From: Diaminobutyricimonas aerilata
Lineage (GTDB): Bacteria > Actinomycetota > Actinomycetes > Actinomycetales > Microbacteriaceae
Assembly (NCBI RefSeq): GCF_002797715.1
Contig: NZ_PGFF01000001.1
Span: 3,123,304-3,187,303 of the forward strand
DNA length: 64,000 nucleotides
Direction of reading: 5' to 3'
Both the position numbers and the translations under genes were made by a program. The notes beneath the pieces were generated by a model that was not told where the DNA came from, searched no databases, and saw only the letters and a program-made list of their open reading frames with translations. Each line of letters starts with the position of its first letter. Within the stretch, counting starts at the first letter, position 1. Positions 15,349 to 23,907 of the stretch are shown here, piece after piece.

Positions 15349-16243
15349 GAGCCGCGACGACCCGGCGGCGCCCGACGCCGCGGCCGAACGCCACGCGCTG
15401 CTCGGCCTCTGCTACCGCATCCTCGGCTCGCTCGCCGACGCCGAGGATGCCGTGCAGGAGACGTACGCGCGGTGGCACCGCCTCGGCGAGCAGGAACGGC
15501 GCGGGATCACCGCACGCCGCAGCTGGCTCATGACGACGGCGAGCCGCATCTGCCTCGACATGCTCGGCACCGCCCGTGCCCGCCGCGAGCACTACGTCGG
15601 GCAGTGGCTGCCCGAGCCCGTGCCGCAGGCGGGGTTGTGGCAGAGCACGACCGCGACCGTCGACCCGGCGGACCGGGTGACACTCGACGAGTCGGTGTCG
15701 ATGGCGCTGCTCGTCGTGCTCGAGTCGATGACGCCCGCGGAACGCGTCGCCTTCGTGCTGCACGACGTGTTCCAGTACACCTTCGCGGAGGTCGGCGAGA
15801 TCGTCGGCCGCTCCCCGGAGGCGTGCCGGCAGCTCGCGTCGTCCGCACGCAAGCGCGTGCGGGGTGCCCGCCGCGCACCGGCGGATGCGGCGCAGCACGC
15901 GGCGCTCGTGCGGTCGTTCAAGGCCGCGTGGGAGACCGGGGAGATCGACGCGCTGCTGCCGCTGCTCGACCCGGACACGGTCGCCGTCGCCGACGGCGGC
16001 GGGGTCGGCGGCGCGAGCCCACGGCCGGTCGAGGGTGCGGCCCGCGTCGCGTGGCTGTTCGCCGACCTCCGTCACCGCGCCCCCGACCTGGTGCTCGCCG
16101 AGACCGAGGTGAACGGCGTGCCCGGCCTGATCGCCCGCCGGGACGGGCAGACGGTCGCCGTCATCTCGCTTTCGGTCTCGAACGGACGCATCGACCGCAT
16201 CTGGGGCGTGAGCAATCCGGAGAAGCTCCGCGCCTGGCGGTGA
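15338..16243 (+). CDS. ECF41-type RNA polymerase sigma factor (SigJ-like) with SnoaL-like C-terminal domain
   Basis: 301 residues. Sigma region 2 (LLGLCYRILGSLADAEDAVQ) spans residues ~20-90. Region 4 (MTPAERVAFVLHDVFQYTFA) spans ~125-180. A C-terminal SnoaL-like domain has the ECF41 signatures DGGG, NGVPGL and the end NPEKLRAWR. In this family the C-terminal domain replaces an anti-sigma factor by modulating core binding. The gene overlaps the cytochrome b-like gene, so the two are translationally coupled. ECF41 genes usually neighbour an oxidoreductase or decarboxylase target. Here a SnoaL-like protein and an SDR follow on the other strand. Confidence 0.9.
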   Translation: MPAESRDDPAAPDAAAERHALLGLCYRILGSLADAEDAVQETYARWHRLGEQERRGITARRSWLMTTASRICLDMLGTARARREHYVGQWLPEPVPQAGLWQSTTATVDPADRVTLDESVSMALLVVLESMTPAERVAFVLHDVFQYTFAEVGEIVGRSPEACRQLASSARKRVRGARRAPADAAQHAALVRSFKAAWETGEIDALLPLLDPDTVAVADGGGVGGASPRPVEGAARVAWLFADLRHRAPDLVLAETEVNGVPGLIARRDGQTVAVISLSVSNGRIDRIWGVSNPEKLRAWR

Positions 16244-16248
16244 GCGCG

Positions 16249-16653
16249 CTACGCCGTCGCCGCGACCGGCGCGACCGGCTGCTCGATCTTCGACACGTGG
16301 TAGTGACTGATGAGCCAGTCGCCGCCCGTCGAGCGGAGCACCGCGGTGAGGTGCACGGGGATCACCGCAGCCTCCGGCGGGGTGAAGTCGACGCGCACGT
16401 ACGCGAGCACGGCATCGGCGGAGATCGGGCGGATCTCACGGATCTCGTATTCGGCGCGGAGGCCGAGCGGCTGCTTGTCGTAGTAGGCGGCGATCCCCGC
16501 CCGCCCGACGGTGTGCACGGGGTCGAACCCCTGGAAGATCGCGTCGTCGGTGAAGACGGAGGCGACGTCATCCGGCCGGTGAGCGCGGATGCCCGCCGCC
16601 CAGGCGTCGAGGGTGGCGGTGACGGCCGGTTCGGCCGAGTCGGTGGTGCTCAT
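16249..16653 (-). CDS. SnoaL/SgcJ-like NTF2-fold protein
   Basis: 134 residues in the NTF2 fold, with a typical YyxDA-like opening (DDVASVFTDDAIFQG) and a C-terminal strand GGDWLISHYHVSK. Members are small cone-shaped enzymes or ligand-binding proteins, and no specific reaction can be assigned. The start at 16653 (MSTTDSAEP) follows an AAAGG ribosome-binding site. It lies 64 bases downstream of the SDR gene on the same strand and converges on the ECF41 gene with 5 bases between stops. Confidence 0.8.
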   Translation of the reverse strand: MSTTDSAEPAVTATLDAWAAGIRAHRPDDVASVFTDDAIFQGFDPVHTVGRAGIAAYYDKQPLGLRAEYEIREIRPISADAVLAYVRVDFTPPEAAVIPVHLTAVLRSTGGDWLISHYHVSKIEQPVAPVAATA

Positions 16654-16717
16654 GGGAGTTGCCTTTCGAGTCCGGCGGCCGGGGCGCCCAGTCGGACGCC
16701 CCCGGCCGCGATCGGTT

Positions 16718-17425
16718 TCAGTAGCCGGCGCTCTGTCCGCCGTCGACGTGCAGGAACTCGCCCGTGACGAACGGGGCCTGCTCGAGGTAGACGACACCGC
16801 GCACGACGTCGTCGATGGTGCCCATGCGCCCGACCGGGTGCAGGCCGGCGTAGGTGGCGTGCGTCTCCTCGGCGTGCAGCGGGGTCTTGATGATGCCGGG
16901 CGAGACGGCGTTGAAGCGGATGCCGCGCGCCGCGTACTCGATGGCGAGCGACTTCACGACCGCCGCCGTGCCGCCCTTGGTGAGGGACGCGAGCGCCGAC
17001 GGCACGTTCGAGTTGGCGTTCTCGACGAGGGTGGTGGTCACGTTCACGACGTGGCCCGCTCCCTGCTCGGCCATCTGCGCCACGGCCTTCTGGGTGACGT
17101 GGAAGAAGCCGCCGAGGTTCACGCGCAACGCGGTGTCGTAGTCGTCCTGGGTGTAGTCGAGGAACGGCTTGGCGATGAAGATGCCCGCGTTGTTGACGAG
17201 CGTGTCCACGCGACCGAACGCGTCGATCGCCGTGCGGATGACGGCGTCGGCGACCGTGGGGTCGGAGATGTCGCCGGACACGGTGCGAACGAGGTCGTCG
17301 TCCGACGCGCCGATCGAGCGGGAGTTCGCGACGACGGCGTATCCGAGTTCGCGGTACGCCTCGACGAGACCAGCCCCGATGCCCTGTGAGCCGCCCGTGA
17401 TGACGGCGACCTTGAGTGTGTCCAT
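16718..17425 (-). CDS. SDR-family oxidoreductase lacking the catalytic tyrosine
   Basis: 235 residues. The Rossmann motif GGSQGIG (residues 11-17) and NNAG are intact, so NAD(P) binding is likely. At the active site the canonical YxxxK reads ASLTK (in PSALASLTKGGTA), so Tyr is replaced by Ala while Lys remains. Related short SDRs with this change occur in actinobacteria, and their activity is uncertain. AAAGGAAG precedes the start. It is divergent from a TetR gene with palindromic operators between, so it is probably TetR-repressed. Confidence 0.88.
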   Translation of the reverse strand: MDTLKVAVITGGSQGIGAGLVEAYRELGYAVVANSRSIGASDDDLVRTVSGDISDPTVADAVIRTAIDAFGRVDTLVNNAGIFIAKPFLDYTQDDYDTALRVNLGGFFHVTQKAVAQMAEQGAGHVVNVTTTLVENANSNVPSALASLTKGGTAAVVKSLAIEYAARGIRFNAVSPGIIKTPLHAEETHATYAGLHPVGRMGTIDDVVRGVVYLEQAPFVTGEFLHVDGGQSAGY

Positions 17426-17440
17426 GTTGCACTTCCTTTA

Positions 17441-17496
17441 GTAGACGGTCGGTCGACTATCGACCATGGACAGTTATAGCCGACCGGTCGTATAAT
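17441..17496. promoter_or_regulatory. Divergent SDR/tetR promoter region with two operators and a leaderless tetR start
   Basis: The tetR promoter is TGGACA (17467-17472), an 18-base spacer and a perfect TATAAT (17491-17496). Transcription should begin at or next to the tetR ATG at 17504, giving a leaderless mRNA. The spacer carries the palindrome CGACCGGTCG (17481-17490). A related imperfect palindrome, TAGACGGTCGGTCGACTA (17442-17459), lies toward the SDR gene. Confidence 0.75.
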
Positions 17497-17503
17497 CGCA
17501 ACC

Positions 17504-18115
17504 ATGGGACGGAAATCAGACGCGGGAGACCGGATCCTCGCTGCCGGCACCAAGTTGTTCGGGCAGCGGGCGTACGCCTCGATCGGTGTCGCGGAGATCG
17601 CCGCCGAGGCCGGAGTGCCGAAGGGGAGCTTCTACTACTTCTTCCCGTCGAAGCAGGCGCTCGCACTCGCCGTCGTCGACGCCCACTGGGAGCAGCAGCG
17701 CGCCGAATGGTTGCGCATCCTCACGGCCGCCGAGCCGCTCACCGAACGCCTGCGCGGACTGTTCGCGTCGACGGTCGAGGTGCAGCGGCAGGCCGTCGCC
17801 GGCACCGGGGCGGTGGTGGGCTGTCTGTTCGGCAACCTCGCGCTCGAGGTGAGCGCGCAGGACGACCCGGTGCGGGCGCGACTGCAGCAGATCTTCGAGG
17901 AGCAGATCGACATCGTCGAGGAGGCCATCCGCCCCGAGCATGCGGCCGGTCGGTCGGGCTTCGGCACCGCGCGGGAGGCCGCGAAGGCGATCGTCGCCCA
18001 GATCGAGGGCATGGTGTTGTTCGCGAAGCTCTTCAACGACCCGGGTCAGCTCGACCCGCTGCTGCAGAACAGCCTGCGGCTGCTCGGCCTCGACGACGCG
18101 CGCACGGCCGCCTGA
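17504..18115 (+). CDS. TetR-family transcriptional repressor (LmrA/YxaF-like)
   Basis: 203 residues. The N-terminal helix-turn-helix is GVAEIAAEAGVPKGSFYYFF (residues ~26-45). The C-terminal part, with GCLFGNLALE, matches the LmrA/YxaF-type ligand-binding domain. It is divergent from the SDR and very likely represses both, because its own promoter spacer contains the operator. The ATG falls at the expected transcription start, so no ribosome-binding site is needed. Confidence 0.9.
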   Translation: MGRKSDAGDRILAAGTKLFGQRAYASIGVAEIAAEAGVPKGSFYYFFPSKQALALAVVDAHWEQQRAEWLRILTAAEPLTERLRGLFASTVEVQRQAVAGTGAVVGCLFGNLALEVSAQDDPVRARLQQIFEEQIDIVEEAIRPEHAAGRSGFGTAREAAKAIVAQIEGMVLFAKLFNDPGQLDPLLQNSLRLLGLDDARTAA

Positions 18116-18133
18116 ACCCGCGCGCTACGGACG

Positions 18134-18240
18134 GTTCCCTTCGACAGGCTCAGGGAACGAACGCGCTCGCTGAGCCTGTCGAAGCGAGTACGCACGAACT
18201 GTTCCCTTCGACAGGCTCAGGGAACGAACGCGCTCGCTGA
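18134..18240. repeat. Dispersed palindromic element, family B (TTCCCTTCGACAGGCTCAGG), two forward and one inverted unit
   Basis: Forward units at 18134-18159 and 18201-18226 flank an inverted CGCTGAGCCTGTCGAAGCG at 18167-18186. They can fold into a long stem between tetR and the small acidic gene. Other copies lie at 3011, 23908-24123 and 48160-48219. Confidence 0.85.
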
Positions 18241-18249
18241 ACCGTGCCC

Positions 18250-18513
18250 TCAGGCGCCGGTCGGGTCGTCGGGGTCGAGGTCCTCGGCGCGGAGGCGCTC
18301 GCCCGTGGGGGTGCGGAACGACGCCTCCTCGCGCTTGGCGACGAGCTCATCGAGCGCGACCTCGGAATCGGACGGCGTCGCGTCGGCATCCGGTTCGAAC
18401 ACATCGGGCTCGGGGCTCGGCTGCACGACGGCGCCGTCGCTTCCCGGTTCCGCCGCGCCGGAGCGCTCGTCGTCGGAATCGGGGTGCGGGAGCAGGGGCT
18501 CGGACATCGACAT
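18250..18513 (-). CDS. Small acidic hypothetical protein
   Basis: 87 residues, rich in Asp, Glu, Pro and Ser and probably disordered, with a short helix-prone patch VALDELVAKREEASFRTPTG. No family is recognised. The start may be either of two Met codons (MSMSEP). It is divergent from the large synthetase gene. It is accepted because codon positions look coding and it fills an otherwise empty gap, but support is modest. Confidence 0.5.
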   Translation of the reverse strand: MSMSEPLLPHPDSDDERSGAAEPGSDGAVVQPSPEPDVFEPDADATPSDSEVALDELVAKREEASFRTPTGERLRAEDLDPDDPTGA

Positions 18514-18638
18514 GCGCGCATGATCGCATGCGCACGTGACCGGACGGCCCTACCTGAACGGCAGCCGCAGAACCAGCCGTTAACCCGGCGCCGCTACAGT
18601 GACGGGCCGTCCCGCGCCCGCGGACGCAAGGAGGTCGA

Positions 18639-21600
18639 GTGCTCGCGTCGCCATTGCTGAGGTCGCACCACGCGGCGCCCCCGCGCACGCTCCTCGACAT
18701 CCTGCGCGAGACCGCCGCACGCGTCCCCGACGCCTCCGCTCTCGATGACGGAGAGGTGTCGCTGAGCTACCGCGAGCTGCTCGCCGCCGTCATCGCCACG
18801 GGCGCGCGCCTCAACGCGGCCGGCGTGCGGCGCGGCGACCGCGTCGGTGTGCGGATGCGGTCGGGCACCCGCCACCTGTACGTCGCCATCCTCGGCATCA
18901 TCGCCGCCGGGGCGGCGTACGTGCCCGTCGACGCCGACGATCCGGACGAGCGGGCCCGCCTCGTCTTCGGCGAAGCGGATGTGGTGGGCGTCGTCGGCGA
19001 CGGAGGATACGTGTCGCGGCGCACCGCCGACGCGCGACCGGAGCCGATCCTCACGGCGCCGGCACCGCATCCGAGCACGGCGAGTTCGCCGATCATCGAC
19101 CCGCCGACCGTCGACGACGACGCGTGGATCATCTTCACGTCGGGCTCGACCGGCACCCCGAAGGGTGTCGCCGTCTCGCACCGCAGTGCGGCCGCGTTCG
19201 TGGATGCCGAGGCGCGGCTGTTCCTGCAGCACGAGCCGATGGGGCCGAACGACCGCGTGCTCGCCGGATTGAGCGTCGCGTTCGACGCGTCGTGCGAGGA
19301 GATGTGGCTCGCCTGGCGGCACGGCGCGTGCCTCGTGCCCGCGCCCCGCTCGCTCGTGCGCAGCGGCGCGGATCTCGGTCCGTGGCTGCAGACCCGCGGC
19401 ATCACGATCGTGTCGACCGTGCCGACGCTCGCATCGCTGTGGCCGGCCGAGTCGCTCGAGAACGTGCGCATGCTCATCTTCGGCGGCGAGGCGTGCCCGC
19501 CGGAACTCGCCGCCCGGCTCGCGACCGACGGACGCGAGGTGTGGAACACCTACGGCCCCACCGAGGCCACCGTGGTCGCGTGCGCCGCCCCGCTCGACGG
19601 CTCGGCGCCGGTGCGCATCGGACTGCCCCTCGACGGGTGGGACCTCGCGGTCGTCGGCCCCGACGGCACGCCCGTCGCGGACGGTGAGCCCGGGGAACTC
19701 GTGATCGGCGGGGTGGGCCTCGCACGCTACCTCGACCCGGCGAAGGACGCCGAGAAGTACGCACCGCACGCGGGCCTGGGCTGGGAGCGTGCCTACCGCA
19801 GCGGCGACCTCGTGCGGTTCGACGGCACCGGACTCGTGTTCCAGGGTCGCGCCGACGACCAGGTGAAGGTCGGAGGCCGCCGCATCGAGCTCGGCGAGAT
19901 CGAGTCGGCGCTGCAGGAGCTGCCCGGGGTCTCCGGCGCCGCCGCGGCGGTGCGCACGACCGAGGCGGGGGTGCAGGTGCTCGTCGGCTACCTCGCCGTG
20001 CTCGACGCGACCGCGTTCGACGCCGCGGCTGCCGCCGCGCGACTGCGGGAACGACTCCCGGCGCCGCTCGTGCCGCTGCTCGCCGTCGTCGACGACCTGC
20101 CGACCCGCACCTCCGGCAAGGTCGACAAGGCCGCCCTGCCGTGGCCGTTGCCCGGCACGGGCGACGCGGAGGCGACGCTGCCGGATGCGGTGCGCGAGCT
20201 CGCCGCCGACTGGCGCGCGGTGCTCGGACTGCCCGTGGAGAGCGTCGACGCGAACTTCTTCGACCTCGGCGGCAGTTCGCTCGCCGCCGCGCAGCTCGTG
20301 AGCCGCATCCGCCGCCGGCACGCCGACTTCACCGTCGCCGAGCTCTACGAGCATCCGCGGCTCGGCGCCCTCGCGGATGCGCTCGCCGCCCGCGAGGGCG
20401 ACTCGGAGCCGGCGCGCACCGACTATCACCGCGTCACGCCCACCCCGCGGCGGATGCAGGTGCTGCAGACGCTGCTGGGCATCCCGTTGTTCATGTTGAG
20501 CGGCATCCGCTGGCTCGCCTACGCCCTCACGGCCTCCACCGTGCTCGCGTCGCAGCCGGGGTGGGAGGGGTTCCCGTCGGTGTCGCCGTGGGTGCTCGCG
20601 ATCGGACTGCTGCTCTTCGCGACGCCGTTCGGGCGCATGACGATCTCCGCGGTGAGCGCGCGGCTGCTGCTGCACGGACTGCAGCCCGGCGACTACCCGC
20701 GCGGCGGCGGCGTGCACCTGCGGCTGTGGGTCGCCGAGCAGGTCGCCCACCAGGTCGGGGCCGTCAGCCTCGCCGGGGCGCCGTGGATCACCTACTACGC
20801 CCGCGCCCTCGGCGCGCGCGTCGCGGCGGACGTCGAGTTGCACTCCGTGCCGCCCGTCACCGGACTGCTCACGATCGGTCGTGGCGCCTCCATCGAGCCG
20901 GAGGTCGACCTCGCCGGCTACTGGATCGACGGCGACATCGTGCGCATCGGCGCGCTGCGCATCGGCGCGGAGGCGACCGTCGGCGCGCGCAGCACCCTGC
21001 TGCCGGGCACCCGGATCGGCAAGCGCGCGGAGATCGCGCCCGGCTCGTCGGTGTTCGGGCGGGTGCGCTCCGGGCAGCTGTGGGCGGGCTCCCCCGCCGT
21101 GCGCGTCGGCAAGGCCCGCGGCTGGTGGCCCGACGAGCGCGCCCCACGGCCGCGCCGCTGGTACTGGGCGTTCGGGGCGTCGTCGGTGCTCATCTCGCTC
21201 ATCCCGGTGATGGCGCTCGCGGCGGGTGGTCTCATCGTCGCCCTCGCCGTGCGCGGAAGCGACACCCTGGGCGAGGTCGCGGCGCGATCCGCCCTCGCCC
21301 TCGTGCCGGCGACCGTGGTCACCGGGCTCGTGCTCGCCCTCGCCGTCGTCGGCATCGTGCGGCTGCTCGGCCTCGGGATGCGCGAAGGCGTCTACCCGGT
21401 GCACAGCCGCGTCGGCTGGCAGGCGTGGTGCACCGAGCGGCTGCTCGACCTCGCCCGTGAGCTGCTCTTCCCCATCTACTCGAGCATGCTCACCCCGGTG
21501 TGGCTGCGGATGCTCGGGGCGAAGGTCGGTCGCGACGTCGAGGCGTCGACGGTGCTGCTGCTGCCGCGGATGACGACGATCCGCGACGGCGCGTTCCTCG

Positions 21601-22571
21601 CCGACGACACCCTCGTGGCCGGATACGAGCTCGGCGGCGGATGGATGCGCATCGCCGAGGTCGAGATCGGCCGCCGCGCGTTCCTCGGCAACTCCGGCAT
21701 GGCGGCCGGCGGCAACCGGGTGCCCAAGGACGGGCTCGTCGCCGTACTCTCGGCCGCGCCGCCCAAGTCGAAGGCGGGCTCGTCGTGGCTCGGCTCCCCC
21801 GCGGTGCGGCTGCGCCGCAGCGTCACCGAGGGCGATCCGGCCCGCACGTTCGCGCCGCCGCGGCGCCTGCGCGTCGCCCGTGCCCTGTGGGAGGCGTGCC
21901 GGTTCGTGCCGGTCGTCGTCACGTGCGGACTCGGCCTCGCGGTGCTCGTCGTGCTCGCGGCGCTGACGGAGGCGCTCGGGCTTCTTGCCGCGATCCTGCT
22001 GAGCGGACCGGTGCTGCTGGCCGGCGGCGTCCTCGCCGCGGCCGTGAGCACGGCCGCCAAGTGGGCCCTCGTCGGACGGATGCGCGCGAGCGAGCATCCG
22101 CTCTGGTCGTCGTTCGTGTGGCGCACCGAGGTCGTCGACGTCTTCACCGAGATGGTGGCCGCGCCCTGGTTCGCCAACGCCGCATCCGGAACCCCTGCGC
22201 TCACCCTGTGGCTGCGCAGCCTCGGGGCGAAGATCGGACGCGGGGTGTGGTGCGAGACCTACTGGCTGCCCGAACCGGATCTCGCGCGGCTCGACGACGG
22301 CTCGACGGTGAATCGCGGCTGCGTCGTGCAGACCCACCTCTTCCATGATCGAATAATGAGCATGGATGAGGTGACCTTGCGCGCCGGGGCGACGCTCGGT
22401 CCCCACAGCGTCGTGCTGCCGGCCGCGCAGATCGGCGCCCACGGCACCGTCGGACCGGCGTCGCTCGTCATGCGCGGCGAGCTCGTACCGGAGGGCACGC
22501 GCTGGAGCGGCAACCCCATCGGGCCGTGGCGCGAGGTCACCACCGCGGTGTACTACCCCGTCGGCGCCTGA
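18639..22571 (+). CDS. Pls-like single-module nonribosomal peptide synthetase (putative amino-acid homopolymer synthetase)
   Basis: 1310 residues, close to the ~1319 of epsilon-poly-L-lysine synthetase. The adenylation domain (~20-500) has IIFTSGSTGTPKG and FDASCEEMW. The carrier domain follows, with its serine in DLGGSSL near residue 547. Then come membrane helices interleaved with three left-handed beta-helix, acyltransferase-like blocks, each opening LGA[RK][VI] (about residues 720-820, 955-1060 and 1190-1290). The last contains HLFHDR. No condensation or thioesterase domain exists, so chain growth would occur at the membrane in the three tandem domains, as in Pls. By-eye alignment to GrsA gives the pocket code D-A-E-S-I-G-T-V-V-K, resembling lysine codes. 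GTG start after AAGGAGG. Confidence 0.88.
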   Translation: MLASPLLRSHHAAPPRTLLDILRETAARVPDASALDDGEVSLSYRELLAAVIATGARLNAAGVRRGDRVGVRMRSGTRHLYVAILGIIAAGAAYVPVDADDPDERARLVFGEADVVGVVGDGGYVSRRTADARPEPILTAPAPHPSTASSPIIDPPTVDDDAWIIFTSGSTGTPKGVAVSHRSAAAFVDAEARLFLQHEPMGPNDRVLAGLSVAFDASCEEMWLAWRHGACLVPAPRSLVRSGADLGPWLQTRGITIVSTVPTLASLWPAESLENVRMLIFGGEACPPELAARLATDGREVWNTYGPTEATVVACAAPLDGSAPVRIGLPLDGWDLAVVGPDGTPVADGEPGELVIGGVGLARYLDPAKDAEKYAPHAGLGWERAYRSGDLVRFDGTGLVFQGRADDQVKVGGRRIELGEIESALQELPGVSGAAAAVRTTEAGVQVLVGYLAVLDATAFDAAAAAARLRERLPAPLVPLLAVVDDLPTRTSGKVDKAALPWPLPGTGDAEATLPDAVRELAADWRAVLGLPVESVDANFFDLGGSSLAAAQLVSRIRRRHADFTVAELYEHPRLGALADALAAREGDSEPARTDYHRVTPTPRRMQVLQTLLGIPLFMLSGIRWLAYALTASTVLASQPGWEGFPSVSPWVLAIGLLLFATPFGRMTISAVSARLLLHGLQPGDYPRGGGVHLRLWVAEQVAHQVGAVSLAGAPWITYYARALGARVAADVELHSVPPVTGLLTIGRGASIEPEVDLAGYWIDGDIVRIGALRIGAEATVGARSTLLPGTRIGKRAEIAPGSSVFGRVRSGQLWAGSPAVRVGKARGWWPDERAPRPRRWYWAFGASSVLISLIPVMALAAGGLIVALAVRGSDTLGEVAARSALALVPATVVTGLVLALAVVGIVRLLGLGMREGVYPVHSRVGWQAWCTERLLDLARELLFPIYSSMLTPVWLRMLGAKVGRDVEASTVLLLPRMTTIRDGAFLADDTLVAGYELGGGWMRIAEVEIGRRAFLGNSGMAAGGNRVPKDGLVAVLSAAPPKSKAGSSWLGSPAVRLRRSVTEGDPARTFAPPRRLRVARALWEACRFVPVVVTCGLGLAVLVVLAALTEALGLLAAILLSGPVLLAGGVLAAAVSTAAKWALVGRMRASEHPLWSSFVWRTEVVDVFTEMVAAPWFANAASGTPALTLWLRSLGAKIGRGVWCETYWLPEPDLARLDDGSTVNRGCVVQTHLFHDRIMSMDEVTLRAGATLGPHSVVLPAAQIGAHGTVGPASLVMRGELVPEGTRWSGNPIGPWREVTTAVYYPVGA

Positions 22572-23890
22572 TGGCGGCCGCCCTCCGCACGCACTCGAGA
22601 ACCGCGGACCCTTACGTTCCCGGCAACGGCAGCCTCGACTACGCCGTCGACTCGTACGCCCTCGACCTGCGGTACCGGGTCGCGTCGAACCGGATGCAGG
22701 GCGTCGCCGTGATCGAAGCGGTCGCGTTGACGTCGCTCTCGCGCATCGAGCTCGACCTGTCGACCCTCAAGGCGACGCGGGTGCTCGTCGACGGGGATCC
22801 GACCGCCCACCGGCAGACGGCGCACAAGCTCATCGTCGCCGCCCGCTCCACGATCGAGGCGGGCAGCCGGTTCTCGGTGCGGGTCGAATACTCGGGCGCG
22901 CCGCGCCCGCGGCGGAGCCCGTGGGGATCGGTCGGCTGGGAGGAACTCGAAGACGGCGTCATCGTCGCGGCGCAGCCGAGCGGAGCGTCCACCTGGTTCC
23001 CGTGCAACGACCGGCCGAGCGACAAGGCGACCTACGACATCCGGGTAACGACGGATGCGGCGTACACCGTGATCGCGAACGGCCGGCTCGCGGGATCGAC
23101 GGCCTCCCGCGGCGATCGCACCTGGCACTACGTGCAGCAGCAGCCCACCGCGACCTACCTCGCGACGGTGCAGATCGGCCGCTACACGACGGATGCGGTG
23201 GACCTCGCGGGTGTACCGGGCGTGCTCGCCTATCCGCGCCCGCTCGCCCGGCGGGTGCGGGCGGACCTCGGCGCGCTGGACCGCATGATGGCGCTGTTCA
23301 TCGACCGCTTCGGTCCGTACCCCTTCGACGGATACGCCGTGGTCGTCACGCCGGATCCGCTCGAGATCCCGCTCGAGGCGCAGAGCCTCGCGATCTTCGG
23401 GGCGAACCTCATCGACGGCATCGGCGGCTCGGAACGCCTCGTCGCCCACGAACTCGCCCACCAGTGGTTCGGCAACAGCGTCGGCGTCGCCGCGTGGCAG
23501 CACATCTGGCTCAACGAGGGGTTCGCCTGTTACGCCGAGTGGTTGTGGTCGGAGGAGCGCGGCGGCCCGAGCGCCGACGCCTGCGCCCGCGACCACCACG
23601 CCGGGCTCGCCGCGAAACCGCAGCAGCTCGTGCTCGACGATCCGGGCGCCCGCGACATGTTCGACGACCGCGTGTACAAGCGCGGCGCGGTCGCCCTGCA
23701 CGCGCTGCGACTCGGTGTCGGGGACGACGCGTTCTTCGGCGTGCTGCGCCGCTGGTGCGACGAGTACCGCGGCGAGGTCGCCACGACGGCGGACTTCGTC
23801 GCCCTCGCCGAGGCGTCGACCGGCGCGGACCTCACCGCGTGGGCCGACGCGTGGTTGCACACCGCGGCGCTGCCCGCCCTCCCCCGCTGA
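22571..23890 (+). CDS. M1-family zinc aminopeptidase
   Basis: 439 residues, shorter than full M1 enzymes. It has the N-terminal saddle and catalytic domains but not the large C-terminal helical domain. The zinc site HELAHQWFG (His/His near residues 293-297) is followed after exactly 18 residues by the third ligand, Glu in NEGFACYAEW. There is no signal peptide. The ATG overlaps the synthetase stop (TGATG), so it is translationally coupled. In epsilon-poly-lysine producers, polymer-degrading enzymes include M1-type aminopeptidases, so trimming or self-protection against the synthetase product is a reasonable inference. Confidence 0.9.
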   Translation: MAAALRTHSRTADPYVPGNGSLDYAVDSYALDLRYRVASNRMQGVAVIEAVALTSLSRIELDLSTLKATRVLVDGDPTAHRQTAHKLIVAARSTIEAGSRFSVRVEYSGAPRPRRSPWGSVGWEELEDGVIVAAQPSGASTWFPCNDRPSDKATYDIRVTTDAAYTVIANGRLAGSTASRGDRTWHYVQQQPTATYLATVQIGRYTTDAVDLAGVPGVLAYPRPLARRVRADLGALDRMMALFIDRFGPYPFDGYAVVVTPDPLEIPLEAQSLAIFGANLIDGIGGSERLVAHELAHQWFGNSVGVAAWQHIWLNEGFACYAEWLWSEERGGPSADACARDHHAGLAAKPQQLVLDDPGARDMFDDRVYKRGAVALHALRLGVGDDAFFGVLRRWCDEYRGEVATTADFVALAEASTGADLTAWADAWLHTAALPALPR

Positions 23891-23907
23891 CGCGGCGGTC
23901 GCACGGC

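Noticed and set aside
13723-16243. Cytochrome bc1 complex operon
   Set aside because: There are no qcrA or qcrC genes, and the cytochrome b has lost a haem ligand and the quinol-site motif.
18594-22442. Very long open frame on the minus strand opposite the synthetase (also 33714-37886 plus and 44792-48223 plus)
   Set aside because: These are GC-driven shadows of well-supported genes. Their translations are rich in Arg, Gly, His and Asp without domains, and they lack ribosome-binding sites.
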